From: Morella rubra
Taxonomy: Eukaryota; Streptophyta; Magnoliopsida; Fagales; Myricaceae
NCBI GenBank assembly: GCA_003952965.2
Contig: RXIC02000132.1
Location: forward strand, 1-64,000
Direction: 5' to 3'
DNA: 64,000 nucleotides
A program made the position numbers and the translations under genes. The stretch's first letter is position 1, and each line of letters begins with the position of its first letter. The notes below the pieces were generated by a model that saw only the letters and a program-made list of their open reading frames with translations, was not told the origin of the DNA and did no database searches. This document shows positions 1 to 14,015 of this stretch, piece after piece.

Positions 1-3000
1 TTTTTTACTGTAGAATTGTTTATGCAAGCAATATAAACAAAATTTACTACAAAATTGGGTACATTTGAAAGATACCGAATAGAAGATCAAGTTCTTATCC
101 CATTTTGGGCTTCCAAAAGACGCTCCAAACTTATATAAAAAAGTGTAAGTAAAAAGTTCCTAGGTTATATAGGATAGCTTAGAGAGACCAAATGGTACTA
201 AGGTCAAATATCCTATTCAGCACTCAAAATGCAAAATATAGGAAATATATATTATATATCACTTTTTTTTTTTTATTTTTTGGTTTCGTGCTCCATAAGA
301 AATTCGTGGTCTTGCAATATGAATCATATAATCGTTCCGGAGTATCAACACGTTTGAAGAAGTAGAACCCAGGATCAAAGAGTAACCAGAGTCAAACAAC
401 ATTACTTGGGACTGTCAAATAAGCGAGAGTTGAACGGGTGACCAAATCAATCTAGCCATCGGAATTAATTGTTGGTGACAGCGCAATATATTTTATAACC
501 GTTGCCAGACTTTCGAAGGCAACTGACATGCGTGCCGGTAAACCGGTCGGACCCCTTGCCGGACCGGTCAAGCCATTTGCTTTGTTCTACCTTATGTATT
601 ACAGCCGAGTCCAGCACAAGATTAATCGCACTTTGGCTGCGTGAGCTCGTGGTTCACTAAAAATTAGCGACGTCTGTGGTATACCAAAAGGGCGAGGCCA
701 AAAAAAGTGGTACGCAAAATCTAAATGGGCGCGCAATAGGATGCTGAGGGCTGGGCTCCCAGCCCACCACCCGAAAGAAAAAAGGACGAGATATGGAAGA
801 AGAAGCAAATAGGACTATGACACTGGCTTCGAATGCCCAGCCAAACCTTAGATTTTAAGGAGCTCGGGCTCGTGATTATACAGTTTCAATTCTTAACCAA
901 TGCCACTTAGCATCACGTTTGACACACACTGGGTATAGAGAAGTCATATAGGGAGCTAGAGAACTAAACAGCCCACATATGAACGACAACACTTTTTTTA
1001 TTAGTTATATATATTATAGAACCAAAGACGCTAAAGGCTCAGAAACTTTGTGTGGCTTTTTGAGCTTTATTGCTAAAGTTTTGAGAAACCGGGTAAGGAG
1101 AAAAAGAAAAAAGTACGGGAACTTGCGTGGGTGTGCCTATGCCCGAGGCCCCAACGCCTATTTGAACTCAGCGGCTTACTGGATTCAATGCCTGGGCTTT
1201 GGTTGATTGAACTGGGCAAGTATGTATATGGGTATAATGCATCCTCCTGGCAAGCGTACCTTGCGAAAGGTTGGGCCTGCAGACCCGCCACTACGCTGGC
1301 GCCGTCCGACGCCACCCGTAAATGTACTTGCGTACGGAGATCGTTCGCGCCGTGCGTAAGCGGTAGCTAATATCGATCTGGTGACATTCGCCGGTGCTTA
1401 AACAAGATGCACTTTCCGCGTCAACTTCTCGCTTCATCGAATACAACAGTAGAAAATCATGGTAGTTTTGTCTGTGTTTTTTACTATTTTTTTTTTTAAA
1501 GTAAGCATTCCAAAATCGTTATGTTCATTAAATCATAAAAATTTTTGAACGGAAGAACCGCCATTATAATACAGTAAACGCGCCAAGGAATTGTCTCATA
1601 TTGCAGCACAGTTACTAATTTTTTGCATATTCATAATGTGCGTCTGGAAAGTAGAAGATTCGGAAATCCGGTTTTATGGCCTCTTTTATATTCTAAAGGC
1701 TCCAAAAATTAGCAAAGTGTATATATCTCAGAAATTGCAATAGCCAGTCTATCGAACTTGGCCACTGTAAACCAGCTCCGTAGAGATATTTATGCGCGTG
1801 AATTTCAACTCATAAAATAAATAACATGTTTTTCAAAACCAAAAACCATTATCAGGGATTAATATATTGCAATTGCGGTTCGATTCTACCGTTGATTAGT
1901 ATTCGCCGTGACTCATCGGGCCTGTTGTGGCGTTCAATCGGTAACGCACATGAATCCAGTTTGACTCCGCTTCTCAGGTCGGCGCACATCAAAGCTCAGA
2001 ATTCGATGTCCTGTCATAGGGAATAGAACACTACGAAACAAATTGTCTTGTGCTCTAAGTGAGGATTTTATGTCACTCTCTCCTTTTAGGGATTTTTTTA
2101 ATAGGTTCTGATGGCCAACCTCTTGAATATAGCAGTTATATTTATAGGCATTGGGAAACTCTAGAGAGAGCATAAGATATTGGATCCTTAGGGATCTTAA
2201 ATTCCAGCCGTAGGATTAAATTTGAAGAACTCTTCTTCTAATAACATTAGGGCTTCTACTAATTACAAACAAGTCCATCAACATATTGTAAATGAACCCT
2301 GAAATTTGAGATTATTGCAAAAATATTCGTAGCCCAGTTTACATTACAATTAATTACTCCTCTTCCAACAACTACAGGTTATATGAGATTATTAGGATGG
2401 ATATCGTTTGGTGTTATCTAGAGCAATAATTCTAACAGTCGCTTTGCGTTACCCCGCCGTCTGCTTGCCAGCATGGATCGTTGCAGCCGGAGAAATATGG
2501 TTCTTTGACAGATATTACTCGGTGTATAACCAACACGTGGCATACTTGGTTGGGCTTTAAAAAAGTTTTGAAAATCTTGAATTGTGGAAATCCGGTCACG
2601 TTTTGCGATGCAGGATGAAGAGGTTTAGGCGTGCAACACAGGCGGCGAAACGTCGTAGTTGCAGAAGGGTGGTCGGCGATGACTATAGGAAGGCGCGCAA
2701 GCGGAGCGGTTTAATCCTTCTGTCTTTTTGGCTATATAATTTGCAAGCTGAGTGGGCTGAAGACGTGGAAAAACAAAAAGTGACATGAGTAAACATGCTG
2801 ACGTGTGAGCTTTTCTATTTGGAGACCTAATGGTTTGTGACGGAAGGATAATGTCTTACCGGGGCAGCGATAATAATGTAGTGTGCACTAGAGAAAATTA
2901 AAGCTTTATGTTTCGAATATTGGGGCATTCAGAATTTATTAGTAAAATAAATAACTTCTGTAAATTTGTGTGAACAGCCTTTTAACCCATTAACAAGTAC

Positions 3001-4295
3001 TCGCTACCGGCTAACACTTATGAATTCATAAAAAACATAAGAAAATTTTCAAATAATTTCAAAAAATATTTTTCCTTGCTTAATTTTTTACAACTAAACC
3101 ACTGGCTTCAAAAATAATGATGTGAATCTCAGGTATACATATTGTTAAAAGGAGCACAGAAGAATAAAAATGATTTCCCTATCTTTAGTAAAAAGGAATT
3201 GGAAAACAGTTTCGTGTCTAACCCGGTGTGGCATTTTGAGGCAATAGGCCATCAAATTTGTTTGGGTAGTAGGTATAAGGCCGACCACGAATAGCATATC
3301 TTCAATTTTATTTCCCTGGGCTGAGTAATCTCGGGCACACGTTGTTGCTGGAATTCGTTTATGTGGAATGCTGCAACTTGGGCAGGTTGTTGCTTGTTTA
3401 TGCCTTTAGCTAACCCATACATATGGTAGCGGTCAGAAGAATGACGGGGAGGTATTCTTTTCTCTTCTATCTGAGCTCTTTCCTGTAACTTTTGGACTTG
3501 GACAGGATGGCGCCTGGAGCTTCTTGGTATGTTTAAGTGACGGACGGGAGGCCGGGGCGGCGCTATTGAGTTAACGCTTATTTGTTGACTAGGAACTTGT
3601 CAGTTCAGCTCTTAACGTTTTTTTTCCAAATTGTTTATGAAGTTTTGGGTTTTGAATCCTTTTACATAGATCGTTTATAGGGTTGAAAATGCCACGACCC
3701 CAAATAAGATTTGAAAATGCCGTTTTAAATTGTGAGATATGTGCATCTGGGAAAGCTCGCATCGAAATACTGCAGCATTACTAGCTTGTCGATCTTTAAA
3801 TTAACAATCCAAGCGTAAACTAAGCAACAAGTCCTCAAGTTCTCATTGGTCACAAATTAAGCAAAAAACATGAGGTAAATTACATGAATATAACTCCAAC
3901 TGTGGGGTGTAGTCCATAAGGTTATTATGATTTAAGGTGTCTATGTATGGGTATTAAGATTTACTCAGGATAATGATATGCTGGTCCACAAGAATAGGAT
4001 AAGAAATCATAATAAATAAACAAGATGTCAAGAATACAGGTGCAAGGGATGGTTTTCGATATTCAGAGGTTTATGTGAGTTATAAGAAACCATAGGAAAC
4101 GCACCTTATGAAGTGTCTAACGACGTATTTATAAGAATATATTTATACTGGTTTTCTTTTTATTGTTGTTCTATACACAAATTGAACATAAATTGCACTA
4201 GCGAAAATTGTCGCAAGTGTTCGTCTGATGTACAGAGAAAGAAGAGATAAGGCCATACTCTGTCAGACTTAATATTGGGTAAAAATATGTTTCTT
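1..4295 (-). pseudogene. Ghost of the thaumatin-like gene (corrupted duplicate)
   Basis: This is the mirror of the intact gene at 35867-37533. The exon 1 equivalent lies at about 4190-4295, the exon 2 equivalent is scattered over about 1290-4040, and the first few bases of exon 3 are at 1-7. Exon 2 is 676 bp in the intact gene but occupies about 2.7 kb here. No frame survives. It should not be counted as a second family member, because the errors are insertions of random-looking sequence rather than the substitutions and few indels expected of an ageing pseudogene. Confidence 0.75.
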
Positions 4296-6919
4296 TTTTT
4301 CCTTTCTCAACTAAAGGTAAGGGGAACACAGTAGAACAAGTTGAGATATGGGTTATGGTGCTGTTTAGAATCTTCTCTAGGAGAAGATCGGTAAGTGGGA
4401 TTGCCTGGTAGAAATTTGTGAAAAGAATGGTATGATGAAATTATGCCGGGGAAGGAGTCTTGTATCAGTTGACATGATTGGAGTACGAATACTTGGGTGG
4501 GCAAGTGGGGAAGTGAGGCAGATGAACAGATTCTTTTTTATATACAATCACCATAAGGGGGAAATTTCCCCATCCATATTTATTGAGTTCTTGTCAAAGG
4601 GATATTGTTTCTTCTAGTTGTATGGAGAGAAGTTGGAGATTGGGGAGGAGAGGCAGGTTCTGTTATTTTGGCGCAGGCAAGCATCTTGTGTGGGTAGCGC
4701 ACGGGCCTCGCGCATGCTTAGATTACTCTATATATGAATACTCGAAGCAGAGGAAAGGACTACTTGGTCATCGGTGGGGTTGAGAAAAGCACACGTTGTT
4801 TATATTGGAGTTGGGTCGGATGGAAGCCACTGGCCCACGTAAAACGAACGAGGTCAAAGAGTAAGGGGGCCAGGGTTAGATTCTCTTTCAAAGCCTTAAC
4901 AATTACCTAGATGTTTGTTAACTATAATCAAGCAGAAAATCAATTATGCAAACTGAATTTCTGAAGATACCATTGCTGGGTGTGTACAGCCATCGTCGGG
5001 CAGAAGAAGGATGTTAGTGATTTTTTGTACTAGTTAGTTTCTTGGTGTGGTTTGCGGCTTTAGGCCGGGTCTTTCCTTACTGTGGTTCTTGCTCGTTTTT
5101 TTTTCGCGGCGCCTCTTTCGGGGCTTCCTGCCCATGTGTGCACCTGCTCTTCATGTTCACCCTTTCTCGCGGCTTTACTTTTTGTGGTGAATAGGTACCT
5201 CAACGTTTTAGTTGTCTTTTAGGCTTAGTGTTTGTGGTGATTCTTTGGGTTTTGCCATTTTACCTGTGTCTTTGCTCTTGGCCGTTCCCTAATACGTGTT
5301 ACACGTGTCTAAGTATCGTTTGTTCACTTAGTTGTTGGGAGTTGCGGGAGCTTTTCGGTGCGGACTACACCTCTAGAGGTTGTTTTGGATGGGGAAAGGT
5401 GTGATATCCCATGAACATGTCAATTCATGTGGTGTTTCTGCTTTATTTTGGAGGGCTGGGTCGTTATGTTGCTTTTGCACAAACCCTACTTCGAGCTAAG
5501 CTAAGTATTGGACCACTGTAATAATCTTTTGTGTGTGGTCCATTTGACATCGATCGTTCTTATGAAATCTAGCCTGTTGCTTTACAGTCTCGTACAATTT
5601 AATCATATTTTGTATTGTCTTGTGGGCTAATATCGGTCCAAGTGACCACTGTTTTAATTTGTTTGCTTTGTCATTTATTGTGTTTTTAAGCCTTAGGGGA
5701 TGCTAAAGGCCGTAGAGTTGGTGGTCAGCAGTACTGTTAGTTGGGGGGTGCATGGTGGCGGATGTGTCTTTGGCTTTCATCAGTCTTTGCGTTCCTCAGG
5801 GTGGGTTTTGGGGCTCCTCTTTGTATAAGATTCTTTCGTATCTATTTAGCTCAACATTGTCACGCACACCGCTTCATAACGTAGGGCGAAAGTATGGTTC
5901 GCTTGCTTAGAATAGCAGAGATATATTAATAATAAGAAGAAGTCAAGGGCATGAAGTTATAACGACAAATATGTTTTTCGAGAATACCCGTGAAAAATGT
6001 TCTGTTCACATGGCTTTTCCCAGTACCCCTACCTTTTTGGTCGTTCTTCTTTTTTTTCTCAGTTCCTCGTTTTTCGCCTACCATCTTGCACCCGAACCCA
6101 CTGCTTGTCCTTTCGGCTTGACTTCTTGTTCTCGTGGGTGTTTAGGCCCTCTCTGCGTCCCTATTATTCTTTTGTGTTATTCGGTTTGAGCGAGTATACT
6201 ATTAGGTGTTTTTGAGGTCCGCACTTACACAACCATGCGTTATAATCAGTGGGAAAAGTGGAGGAGAATCTGGCATCCATATGCCTAGGTGAGGTTTTGG
6301 AGTGGGTCTTCGGGTTTTGTTGTTTTTTTATGTCTTATTGTTTTCTGAAGGGCCGTGTTTTGTACTATGTGATGTAGTCCACGTCGCGCTTTAACACTAT
6401 CTCACTGTAATGCATTTTGGTTGTTCCCCCGCACTTTCTTGGCGTCTTTTCCTTCAACAATTGGATAGAGCATTTTAATGGCCTGATGCCTGGGCCGACC
6501 TTAAGTTTTGGTTTTTCATTACCACATCCATATAATTTCTGATTGACTATGTGGTTTGTTTAGTAAGAGCAAGCTGCTCATCTCAGGGGTTGTTTATCCT
6601 GTCTTCCTCAGGCTCAATTATGCTTCTAGTAAATGGTGAGTTCAATGCACATACAGATTGGTGAGTGGAGCAGCCATTCTCTGATGCACTTTGGGAATGA
6701 AAGTTTTGTGTTTAAAGGCTGCCTCGTTGGCAACTAGTAAAATAAACAATAACCTGGTGCGGCAAGGCCATGTTTCTGTTCACGAGACAAGCTGGGCCAA
6801 TCACCCCCTTAATATGTGAGTCCGGTAATCAAAGTTCGATGGTCGTGTTGGTATGTTTTTCGTGTTACTCCTTTTCTAACAATTGTTTATTTACTTTCAT
6901 GTTTCGCTGTGAACTATTC
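1..6919 (-). other. Corrupted mirror copy of 34778-37329
   Basis: No credible gene lies here. The stretch aligns, reversed, to the thaumatin-like gene, its introns and its promoter, but about 2.55 kb of source is spread over 6.9 kb by dense insertions. Recognisable islands include the sequence around the thaumatin start codon (4190-4300), the 5' leader (4360-4680), the promoter (4815-4860) and the intron and third-exon border (1-15). The small open frames inside it are chance. Corruption stops sharply at 6920, where the match to the right arm becomes nearly perfect. Confidence 0.85.
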
Positions 6920-9900
6920 GACATTTCTTCAACCCACTTTTTCATGATTTAAGCATGCACCACTTTGGAGCCATCATACATGTTCGTCGTGCCTCCAGGC
7001 ATAATGACGAGTTTTCCTACTTTCTTGGTGTTTCGAAAGACAAACACTACTTTAATTACTTATGCCTTGGTCATGTATTTCCTGGTGAATACAGTACGAG
7101 GAAGCAAAACAGAATATTTAAAAAAACACTATTGCATTAATAATATCTAAGAGAGGAAAGAATTATAAATATCACAAAAAATTAATGTGATTCAGCCATA
7201 TAAGTTCCACGTACTAGAACGCACGTACAACGTCACTCTTGTACTTTTACTCACTTCAATTTTTATTTTTGTAGGAAAAATAATTTAGAGTTTTAATAAG
7301 TAATTAATTAGTACCATGACCAGATCATGTGATATAGTACGAAACATAACAAATGAAGGGCATGTATATATATGGTACGATGCAGTCATTGTACTAACTA
7401 TATTACTTCGACATTTGAATAATTAATTCAAGGATGTGGCAATTATATCTAGAAGTCAATGAGTTTAGTGTGATAGCAAATTAATTAGAGCAGAATTGGA
7501 AAGGTGAAATCTAATTTGTAGGCTTTAATTATATTCAGTACTCATTGAAACTGGATGGGTACAGACAAACCAGTCCTGATTATTAGGCTCTTTTAGTCAG
7601 CACAAGCATCTTTTGATTTAAGTATTCCGCCAAACAAATGTGTTGGAAGCATATATTATGTGTAAGAATCTTGGCTTTCGGCTCTTAAATTCAACGATTC
7701 AAATAAGTGGCAAATCTTCCTACACTTTCATGGGCTTTACGATCTGTTTCAACATGGAATTAGATTCCAAGTGCAACGACAAAATGATAACAATGTTTAT
7801 ATGCGTATATAGTATGTATGAGCTGCTTTTTTTGTCATTAGAATCACGTAATCAATTTTTATATATTCAGGTAATTAGTAAGAAGTTTTGGAAGCCGACA
7901 CCTCGATGGTCATCAAAGTTTTAAGTAGAAATAGCGTACGTACATAATATTCCAGCACACCCAAATTACACCCGATCTTTTTTGCTTTTTGGACATTCGG
8001 GAAGGTCCCATATATATATATACTCGAGGCTATCCAATCTCTCTAATCACTTTGAAATACTAATTTAATTCCAAGAAAAGATAAAAATATCATGCCAGCG
8101 CCAAAATAATCATCCTGCTGATTATTAACATTTGGTCCTTCGTTACATAATCTTCTCCGTAAGTGAGGGGGGGTACGTATCACTATTAACATTTGGTGTT
8201 TTTTTTTTAAACAAAAAAAAAAAATAGAACAGTAGTACTATTGAAATTGGCTTTTAACAATAAGAAAAAAATGCATGTTCTGGATCATTACAAATAAAAT
8301 TAAAGTGTCTAACTGTCTTTGTACAGGACGAAAGGATAGCTAAAATGCATGCCTTTATGCTTCAGCTCGCCCATATCCTCTAAACTCTTTAATCTTTTTT
8401 TAAGAGAAAAATAACATTTTGGAATGCCGACTCATCGAGATGATCTGGGGCCTATGGCGGAACCTTTTGTTAAAGGCAAAAGCTCATGGGAACGGCCTTT
8501 GCTTTAGGAAATTACCAAAGAGATGCTGATGATCTTGCTCCACGTAACAGTACCTGCTAATGGTGCCGTGGAATTTCCCCTCCTACTTCCTAGCTAGTCA
8601 TGATCACTTTGAGAGTCTCGATCCGTGTCTCAAGCACAGCTATAGCTCTCCCCGAACCTTCAAAAGTTTGGATAATTCAACAACAGTCGGTGCTGGATAC
8701 GCACTAGTACTACTGGATTTCTTGCTTATCATTCTCGCAGGTTACAGTAGCGACCTTTTTTATAGATATATATATGGGACAATTTAAAAAAATATATATT
8801 TCAAGAAGATCAAAAGTTTACGCCTTTCATGTGATGTGACGTTTCAAAATGTACAACGTGCATGGCTGCTGTGATTTTGAGGACATGTCCAAAAGATGAG
8901 ATCGAAAAGCGAGCGACTCCCAAAGAAACAAATCACGATGCAACAAGTCTCTGGGAGAAGAGGGATCACGCTAATTAATGCATATATAGTTTGTAAACAC
9001 AATCAAACATAGATCAAATGCTGGTCTTATGATCTCCATATATAAAACCAAACGTTAGCGATGGCAATAAAATTATGTTTTATTAATTGCTCTTAAAGGT
9101 CCGAGAGAAATGCGTACGTGATCAAGTCTATCTATGAATATGCGAAAGTGAGAAAAAAACAAAAGAACTCAATATGGTAATCTTATCTTAGTACATGCAT
9201 CATACTAACACTTGTCGTTGAACCTTCTTAAAGCTAGTCTATCAGAATGTTAGCATTAACGTCTACGTGGTGATGACATGCAAAAGTGGCATGCCGACGC
9301 TGCAGGCTCAAAAGTAATGAGGTTTGTGTCTTTGTGACGTGCCCATATCTAGAGATTCATGGTCTCACCCCTCTTATCTTTCGACCATATCCTGTGAATA
9401 TTTATATATAATGCAGATCATGAAAAACTCCAATAGTCCCGTTGTTGAGTATCTGTACGTGCCACACAAATGCTTGCTCTACGTACACATACTGCGTTAA
9501 TTTTCGTGACTTTGGCAATGAATGATCTATCGACAAACCGGCGGCCCGTCTAGCTTATTCGCAACGTAGATTATCGCGGCTAGTACTTAAAGGAAACCCC
9601 AAAGTTGTGGAGGAAATTTTCTTTTCATCTTTGAGTTAAAGTAATTGACAAGTTGGACAATCTTTGATTAAGAACGTATGTGTCGAAAATTCTTGAAATA
9701 AGGACGACTCCATATCACAATTGGTCACTCTTGTGTAAAATATTTTAAATATTTTCTTTAAGGTGGCCCATATCTAGCGTATAAAGTTTTAAATTTAAAT
9801 CAGGAGTCTCTTGCTTAGCCTATAAAATAAAAGCATGTGTATTTCATTAATACAACTAATACAGTTAAGGAATATGCTAGAATAACCTATCACTCTCACG

Positions 9901-12900
9901 TTTCTTTGCTTTTGCAATACAAAATCAAATACTTGAAAATTAAATTGGTATGTTGATCTAAATTTCACTGTACATATCTAATTTCTTTCATATTGACGAC
10001 CGATAATGACAATATTCGTGCATCGATCATCCAAGAATGCAAATTGGACATGTGATCTGTCGTGTAAAGAACCATTAGGATAAGTGATAGCCACTACCAC
10101 TATACGTTTTTGTTTTGTTTTAACTCATCCTCTTTCTTTCTGCCTTCCCTTTATTAAAGATTTGCGTCATACTAACAGCGGCACGGCAGGCTTTCGTTTT
10201 GAAACTTTTAAAAGAAGGATTTTGTCCCCTTTTCCTTTTTCAACGTCGCATACTTTACTTCGCGGTCAATATTGTCTTAGCCTGCATCCATGTAATAGAC
10301 TCCCGATACTACACATCTTAAGGTGGTAATATATCGGTCTACTTTGTATGGCACATGGGAACATGGAGCATGCTGAGGTAATCGTGATTTTGATGGGAGA
10401 GGCGTAGCATGTTTGCAATGGCTAATGTGGGCAAAGGGGCCCATTGACCACCCGGTTAGGTAGAAAGTTACGACCATGTCTCTGGTTTACGTTTGTGGTG
10501 GCACTTGGAAATAAAGTTAGGAGACTAGGGAGATAGCTTGCCTTATCTAACATTGGATATTGGGTGCCATTTTCCAATTTATTTTTCACAAATAACGAAA
10601 GTTGGTCAAGTCTATTTCTAATGATCGTTAATCCTGAACAAAGTTTCCTAGTCTAGAGGGAGGCTAGGCTACACGCGTAGATAACTTCTTACTTGCTGCA
10701 CGAAACCGAGTTAAGTTTTGTGTGTCAGTGTTTGTTTTTCCGACTCACGAAAGAAGCTTCTTACTTGCCTGCCCACTTGACCTAACAAAAGGTTCCCGTG
10801 CGGTGTGGGTCAGATTATGGTTGTGAAGCTAAGAGCCTATGAGCAACCATGGCAATAAACACCCACATGGAAATAGGACCCATCAAAGTTACTCTGGACC
10901 CTACATGGGTTCCATTGCCGGGTTGTTATCCAGCATGCGTACCCTATATCCCAAATCATTCGGCCTATTTACCCAAATCCGGACAGTACTTTCTCAGTGA
11001 TGCAACTGGGCGGAAAAAAAAAACCCGACGCCAGATGTCTGTAAGGCCCATACTACGAAAAGAAGCTATTTTGAGAACGCTAACTTCTGGCCCTTTGTAT
11101 TAGTTTTCTCTAAGATACTCAAAGGCCTGTGTTTTTTAATTAACGATTGAACCCACCCCAACTGACGCGTTTGGTTGCAAGTCGGTGGCCTAGATAATAC
11201 GGTTCGAGTCTTCAAAGTGGGTTTCATATTAGCCTTTCGCTTTTGGGAGGGCCAAATTCCAATATTGAAATTTTTAGAGGGTCAATAAAAAAATAGGGGT
11301 AAATTAAAAAAATATTTCTTCTGGGAGTTTTTGGGGGGGGGGGGTGGGGGGGGGTGGGGGCCACGCCTTTGACAAATGGGTTTAGGCGTCACTTGAAGTT
11401 TTAATTCTCTTATTAAAACTATTAAACTCTGTCGCATCTTTTAAATTATTGCTCTCTTTATCATAGGGGGTGGCAGGTTGTTAGCCCATTGGTAAAGACG
11501 TGGCTTGGGTGTCTAAGGTTCAAACCTTGCGTCATCCATGCATGCTGCAAGCCACCCAAGGGGAAATGAATGCATGTTTCTTGCTGGAGCGCCTCTTGTC
11601 CTGCGTCGACACATAATCAGTCTTAAGTCACTTGAACGGCTCCCTGGCTACTAATATACACTAAACCAGGCATGGCGGCATCTATATTCAACACCAACTT
11701 CTCTCAAAACAGTCATGGAGATGGCCAGATGGGATATCATTGATCTGGCGAATATAATCGAAAAAGCTTATAAAATTATTTCTTGGAGCGCATACAGTCG
11801 AAGGTTCATGTAGTTGACAAAAAAGTGTGTTTTCCAGCTAGGAATGCTTTCTATGGTCAGAAGAGAATCCAAAAGGTCAAAAAAGCGAAAGTATTTTCTG
11901 GCGAAGAAGGGGTCCGGGTTCATTGACGTTGCAAATTTTAGAAACAAATAAGTTACTAGGATGTGAAAGCGCGCGGTCGCGCCGCCTTGTGTGGTCAGTG
12001 GCCTCCTTTGCTCTACGAGATATATTAACAAGAATTATATAACATATGAAACTGATAAGAAGTCATATTTAACCAATCTATTACAAAAAATTATTGGACT
12101 GAGAATTCGAAAGAATTGAATTAGAGACTTAGCGCTTGAGATAGATTAAAAGACTGTACTGCTTCTTCCTTCCTTCCTTCTACAAGTAAAGAAAAATTAG
12201 AGCACATAGTGCTCCTCGTAGGAAGATATCTCTTATGACTTTGTTAGTAACCATCTTTAATTTTCTTATTTTTTTTTAGAGAAAATTGTTCTATGGGACT
12301 GGAAGAAGTTCCCTGACTGGAAGAAGTTCCCTCTCTGCTTTTCTCCCCGCTTTTATATCCTCTCTCCCTCTCCATTGGGCCTAGGCCTATCCCGTCTCTC
12401 TTTCTTCATTAGAGAGTGACGGTAACGTCCTGAGCTTCTTATGCTCCACATTTATAAATGAACCGATATTATTCTCCACGTTAACATTTTTGTCAAGAAA
12501 TAGGATGATTATTTTTTTCCTGCAAACTCTGCCAACTCTTATGTGACCTGTCATAAAAGGGAGTTGTCCCCTTCTCCTTTCTTACCGGCTCTTAGGCGAT
12601 GTGAGCCTACTTATGCCGAGATGGGCCCTAGCCCATCTCCGCTCATCTTGCACTCCTTCTAACGAATCATTCCTTTTGACGTTGAGCCTTTGTAGCGGCC
12701 ATCTCTTCTGAAGGCCGAAAGGCCTGCTCCATCAGAAACATATCAATAATCAGAAAGAAATAAAAAAACACAGAAACTGTAAGATAACTGAAGTCCTGTT
12801 CGCCAAAGTTTGAAATGGAGATCTTTTGTTGATCTATGTGAATATTCTAGTTGCCACACTGTGCGGCGGCTAACATATGCATTCTCTATGTTTTGTCGGC

Positions 12901-13717
12901 TCTGCTAGGTTTGGTTTGCCTGGCTGTGCCACCTATATTATATATATATATATGTTCAGTGGGTCAGCCATTGTCACCGTATTGACCACGTAATCTTAGG
13001 TTATGCTTCGCGAAAGGACAGCGCCTAAATTTTTAACTTCACAAACTCTTATAAAACTTAATCTATAATTTAATATCCTTAGAACTTTTCTCTTAATTTT
13101 TTTTTCGTACCAAAACATCAACTTAATCATAACAAAGACAAATATGAAATAATTAAACAAGCGACTTCTACCCTTCTGAACTAGAGAGAGAGAGAGAGGA
13201 GGTGGGGAGATGAGATTTTTGGCCAGCTCCCAACCAAGCTTTTTAATCATATCCAGGACATCTGGTAACTAACATTAATTAACCTTGACGATACCAGTAA
13301 AATACACTTGAGCCCAATAAAGGCCAAGAATGGGCTAAGGCCCCGAGCGCCAAACTCGAAGAAATCACCCGGTAGCACAGAGGCCGTGTAGCAATTGGTG
13401 TTTGAGTGCCACTTAGAATCTTGGTCCTTAATTAAAAAAATTATAAAATAATCTTTATCTTTATCAAATTATTATTTTTTTATTATAATATTTATTTAAA
13501 TCCTCATTTTTTACTAACTTAAATATCTCAAAATTTGAAAAATTAAAGTCGACCCAAGTGGCGGAAATCTTGTTGACCTCCACACATTATTCCATAACAA
13601 GACAACCGAAAAACATAAAATTAGAAATTCAAATGAGAGGAAAAATGGGAGGAACATAAGTTTACAGACTTTGAAGGCAGGGATTTGAATCCCAAATATA
13701 TCAACATCCGTCCTTCT
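6920..13717. repeat. Clean left arm, intergenic mirror of 27885-34777
   Basis: The sequence is near-identical to the reverse complement of 27885-34777. It contains no gene that I can recognise: the open frames are under 100 codons, lack known motifs and simply recur in both arms. Local quality is still lower than in the right arm. At about 8060, 8570 and 8770-8860 blocks of roughly 15-50 bases present on the right are missing or scrambled. Visible contents are a tRNA-related SINE-like stretch at 11470-11640, a G-rich run at about 11333-11360, an AT dinucleotide run near 12937-12953 and a GA run near 13183-13199. Confidence 0.85.
11470..11640 (+). mobile_element. tRNA-related SINE-like element (left-arm copy)
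   Basis: An A-box-like sequence (TTAGCCCATTGG, 11481-11492) is followed 24 bases later by a B-box-like sequence (GGTTCAAACC, 11517-11526). This is the spacing of an RNA polymerase III internal promoter. The flanks do not fold into a tRNA cloverleaf, so a tRNA-derived SINE or tRNA relic is more likely than a functional tRNA. The 3' end and target-site duplication are unclear. The same element appears inverted at about 29965-30136 only because of the large palindrome. Confidence 0.4.
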
Positions 13718-13998
13718 TGTTAGCAAATTACTTCCAGATCACAAAGAATCACGGGACAATTTCAAAATTCAAAAGAAAGCTCCTAGCTATAAGGATCCCA
13801 CGATTCTCTCAACTACAAAACAGGACAATATCACTTAATTCTATTCTTGTTACTCTGTTTCCTTTTTTCTTTTTTCTTTCATTGTGCAGCTGTACTGCCC
13901 GTTACATGCCGAATGTGCTTTCTAATAAATATTAAATCCACCCAGAAACAATCGGTGTGGTGAGATTTCTACCAACCATCGTATCTTCAATTTCTTCT
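13718..13998 (+). repeat. 5' LTR of the left copia copy
   Basis: It begins TGTTAGCAAATTAC after the flank CTTCT and ends just before a TGGTATCAGAG primer-binding site at 13999. It matches the right-copy LTR at 27610-27884 apart from a few single-base insertions, which are probably sequence errors. Confidence 0.8.
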
Positions 13999-14015
13999 TG
14001 GTATCAGAGGCAAAC

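Noticed and set aside
979..1370. Small open frames at the left end
   Set aside because: They lie in the corrupted mirror of the thaumatin-like gene 3' end and its flank; no domain, no partner frame in the right arm.
5971..6215. Two overlapping 72-codon frames with hydrophobic sequence
   Set aside because: They fall in inserted noise between mirror anchors; T-rich DNA makes Phe/Leu/Ser-rich chance frames.
7640..7924. 94-codon frame present in both arms (also 34056-33772)
   Set aside because: Presence in both arms only reflects the palindrome; no motif, no leader or splice signals.
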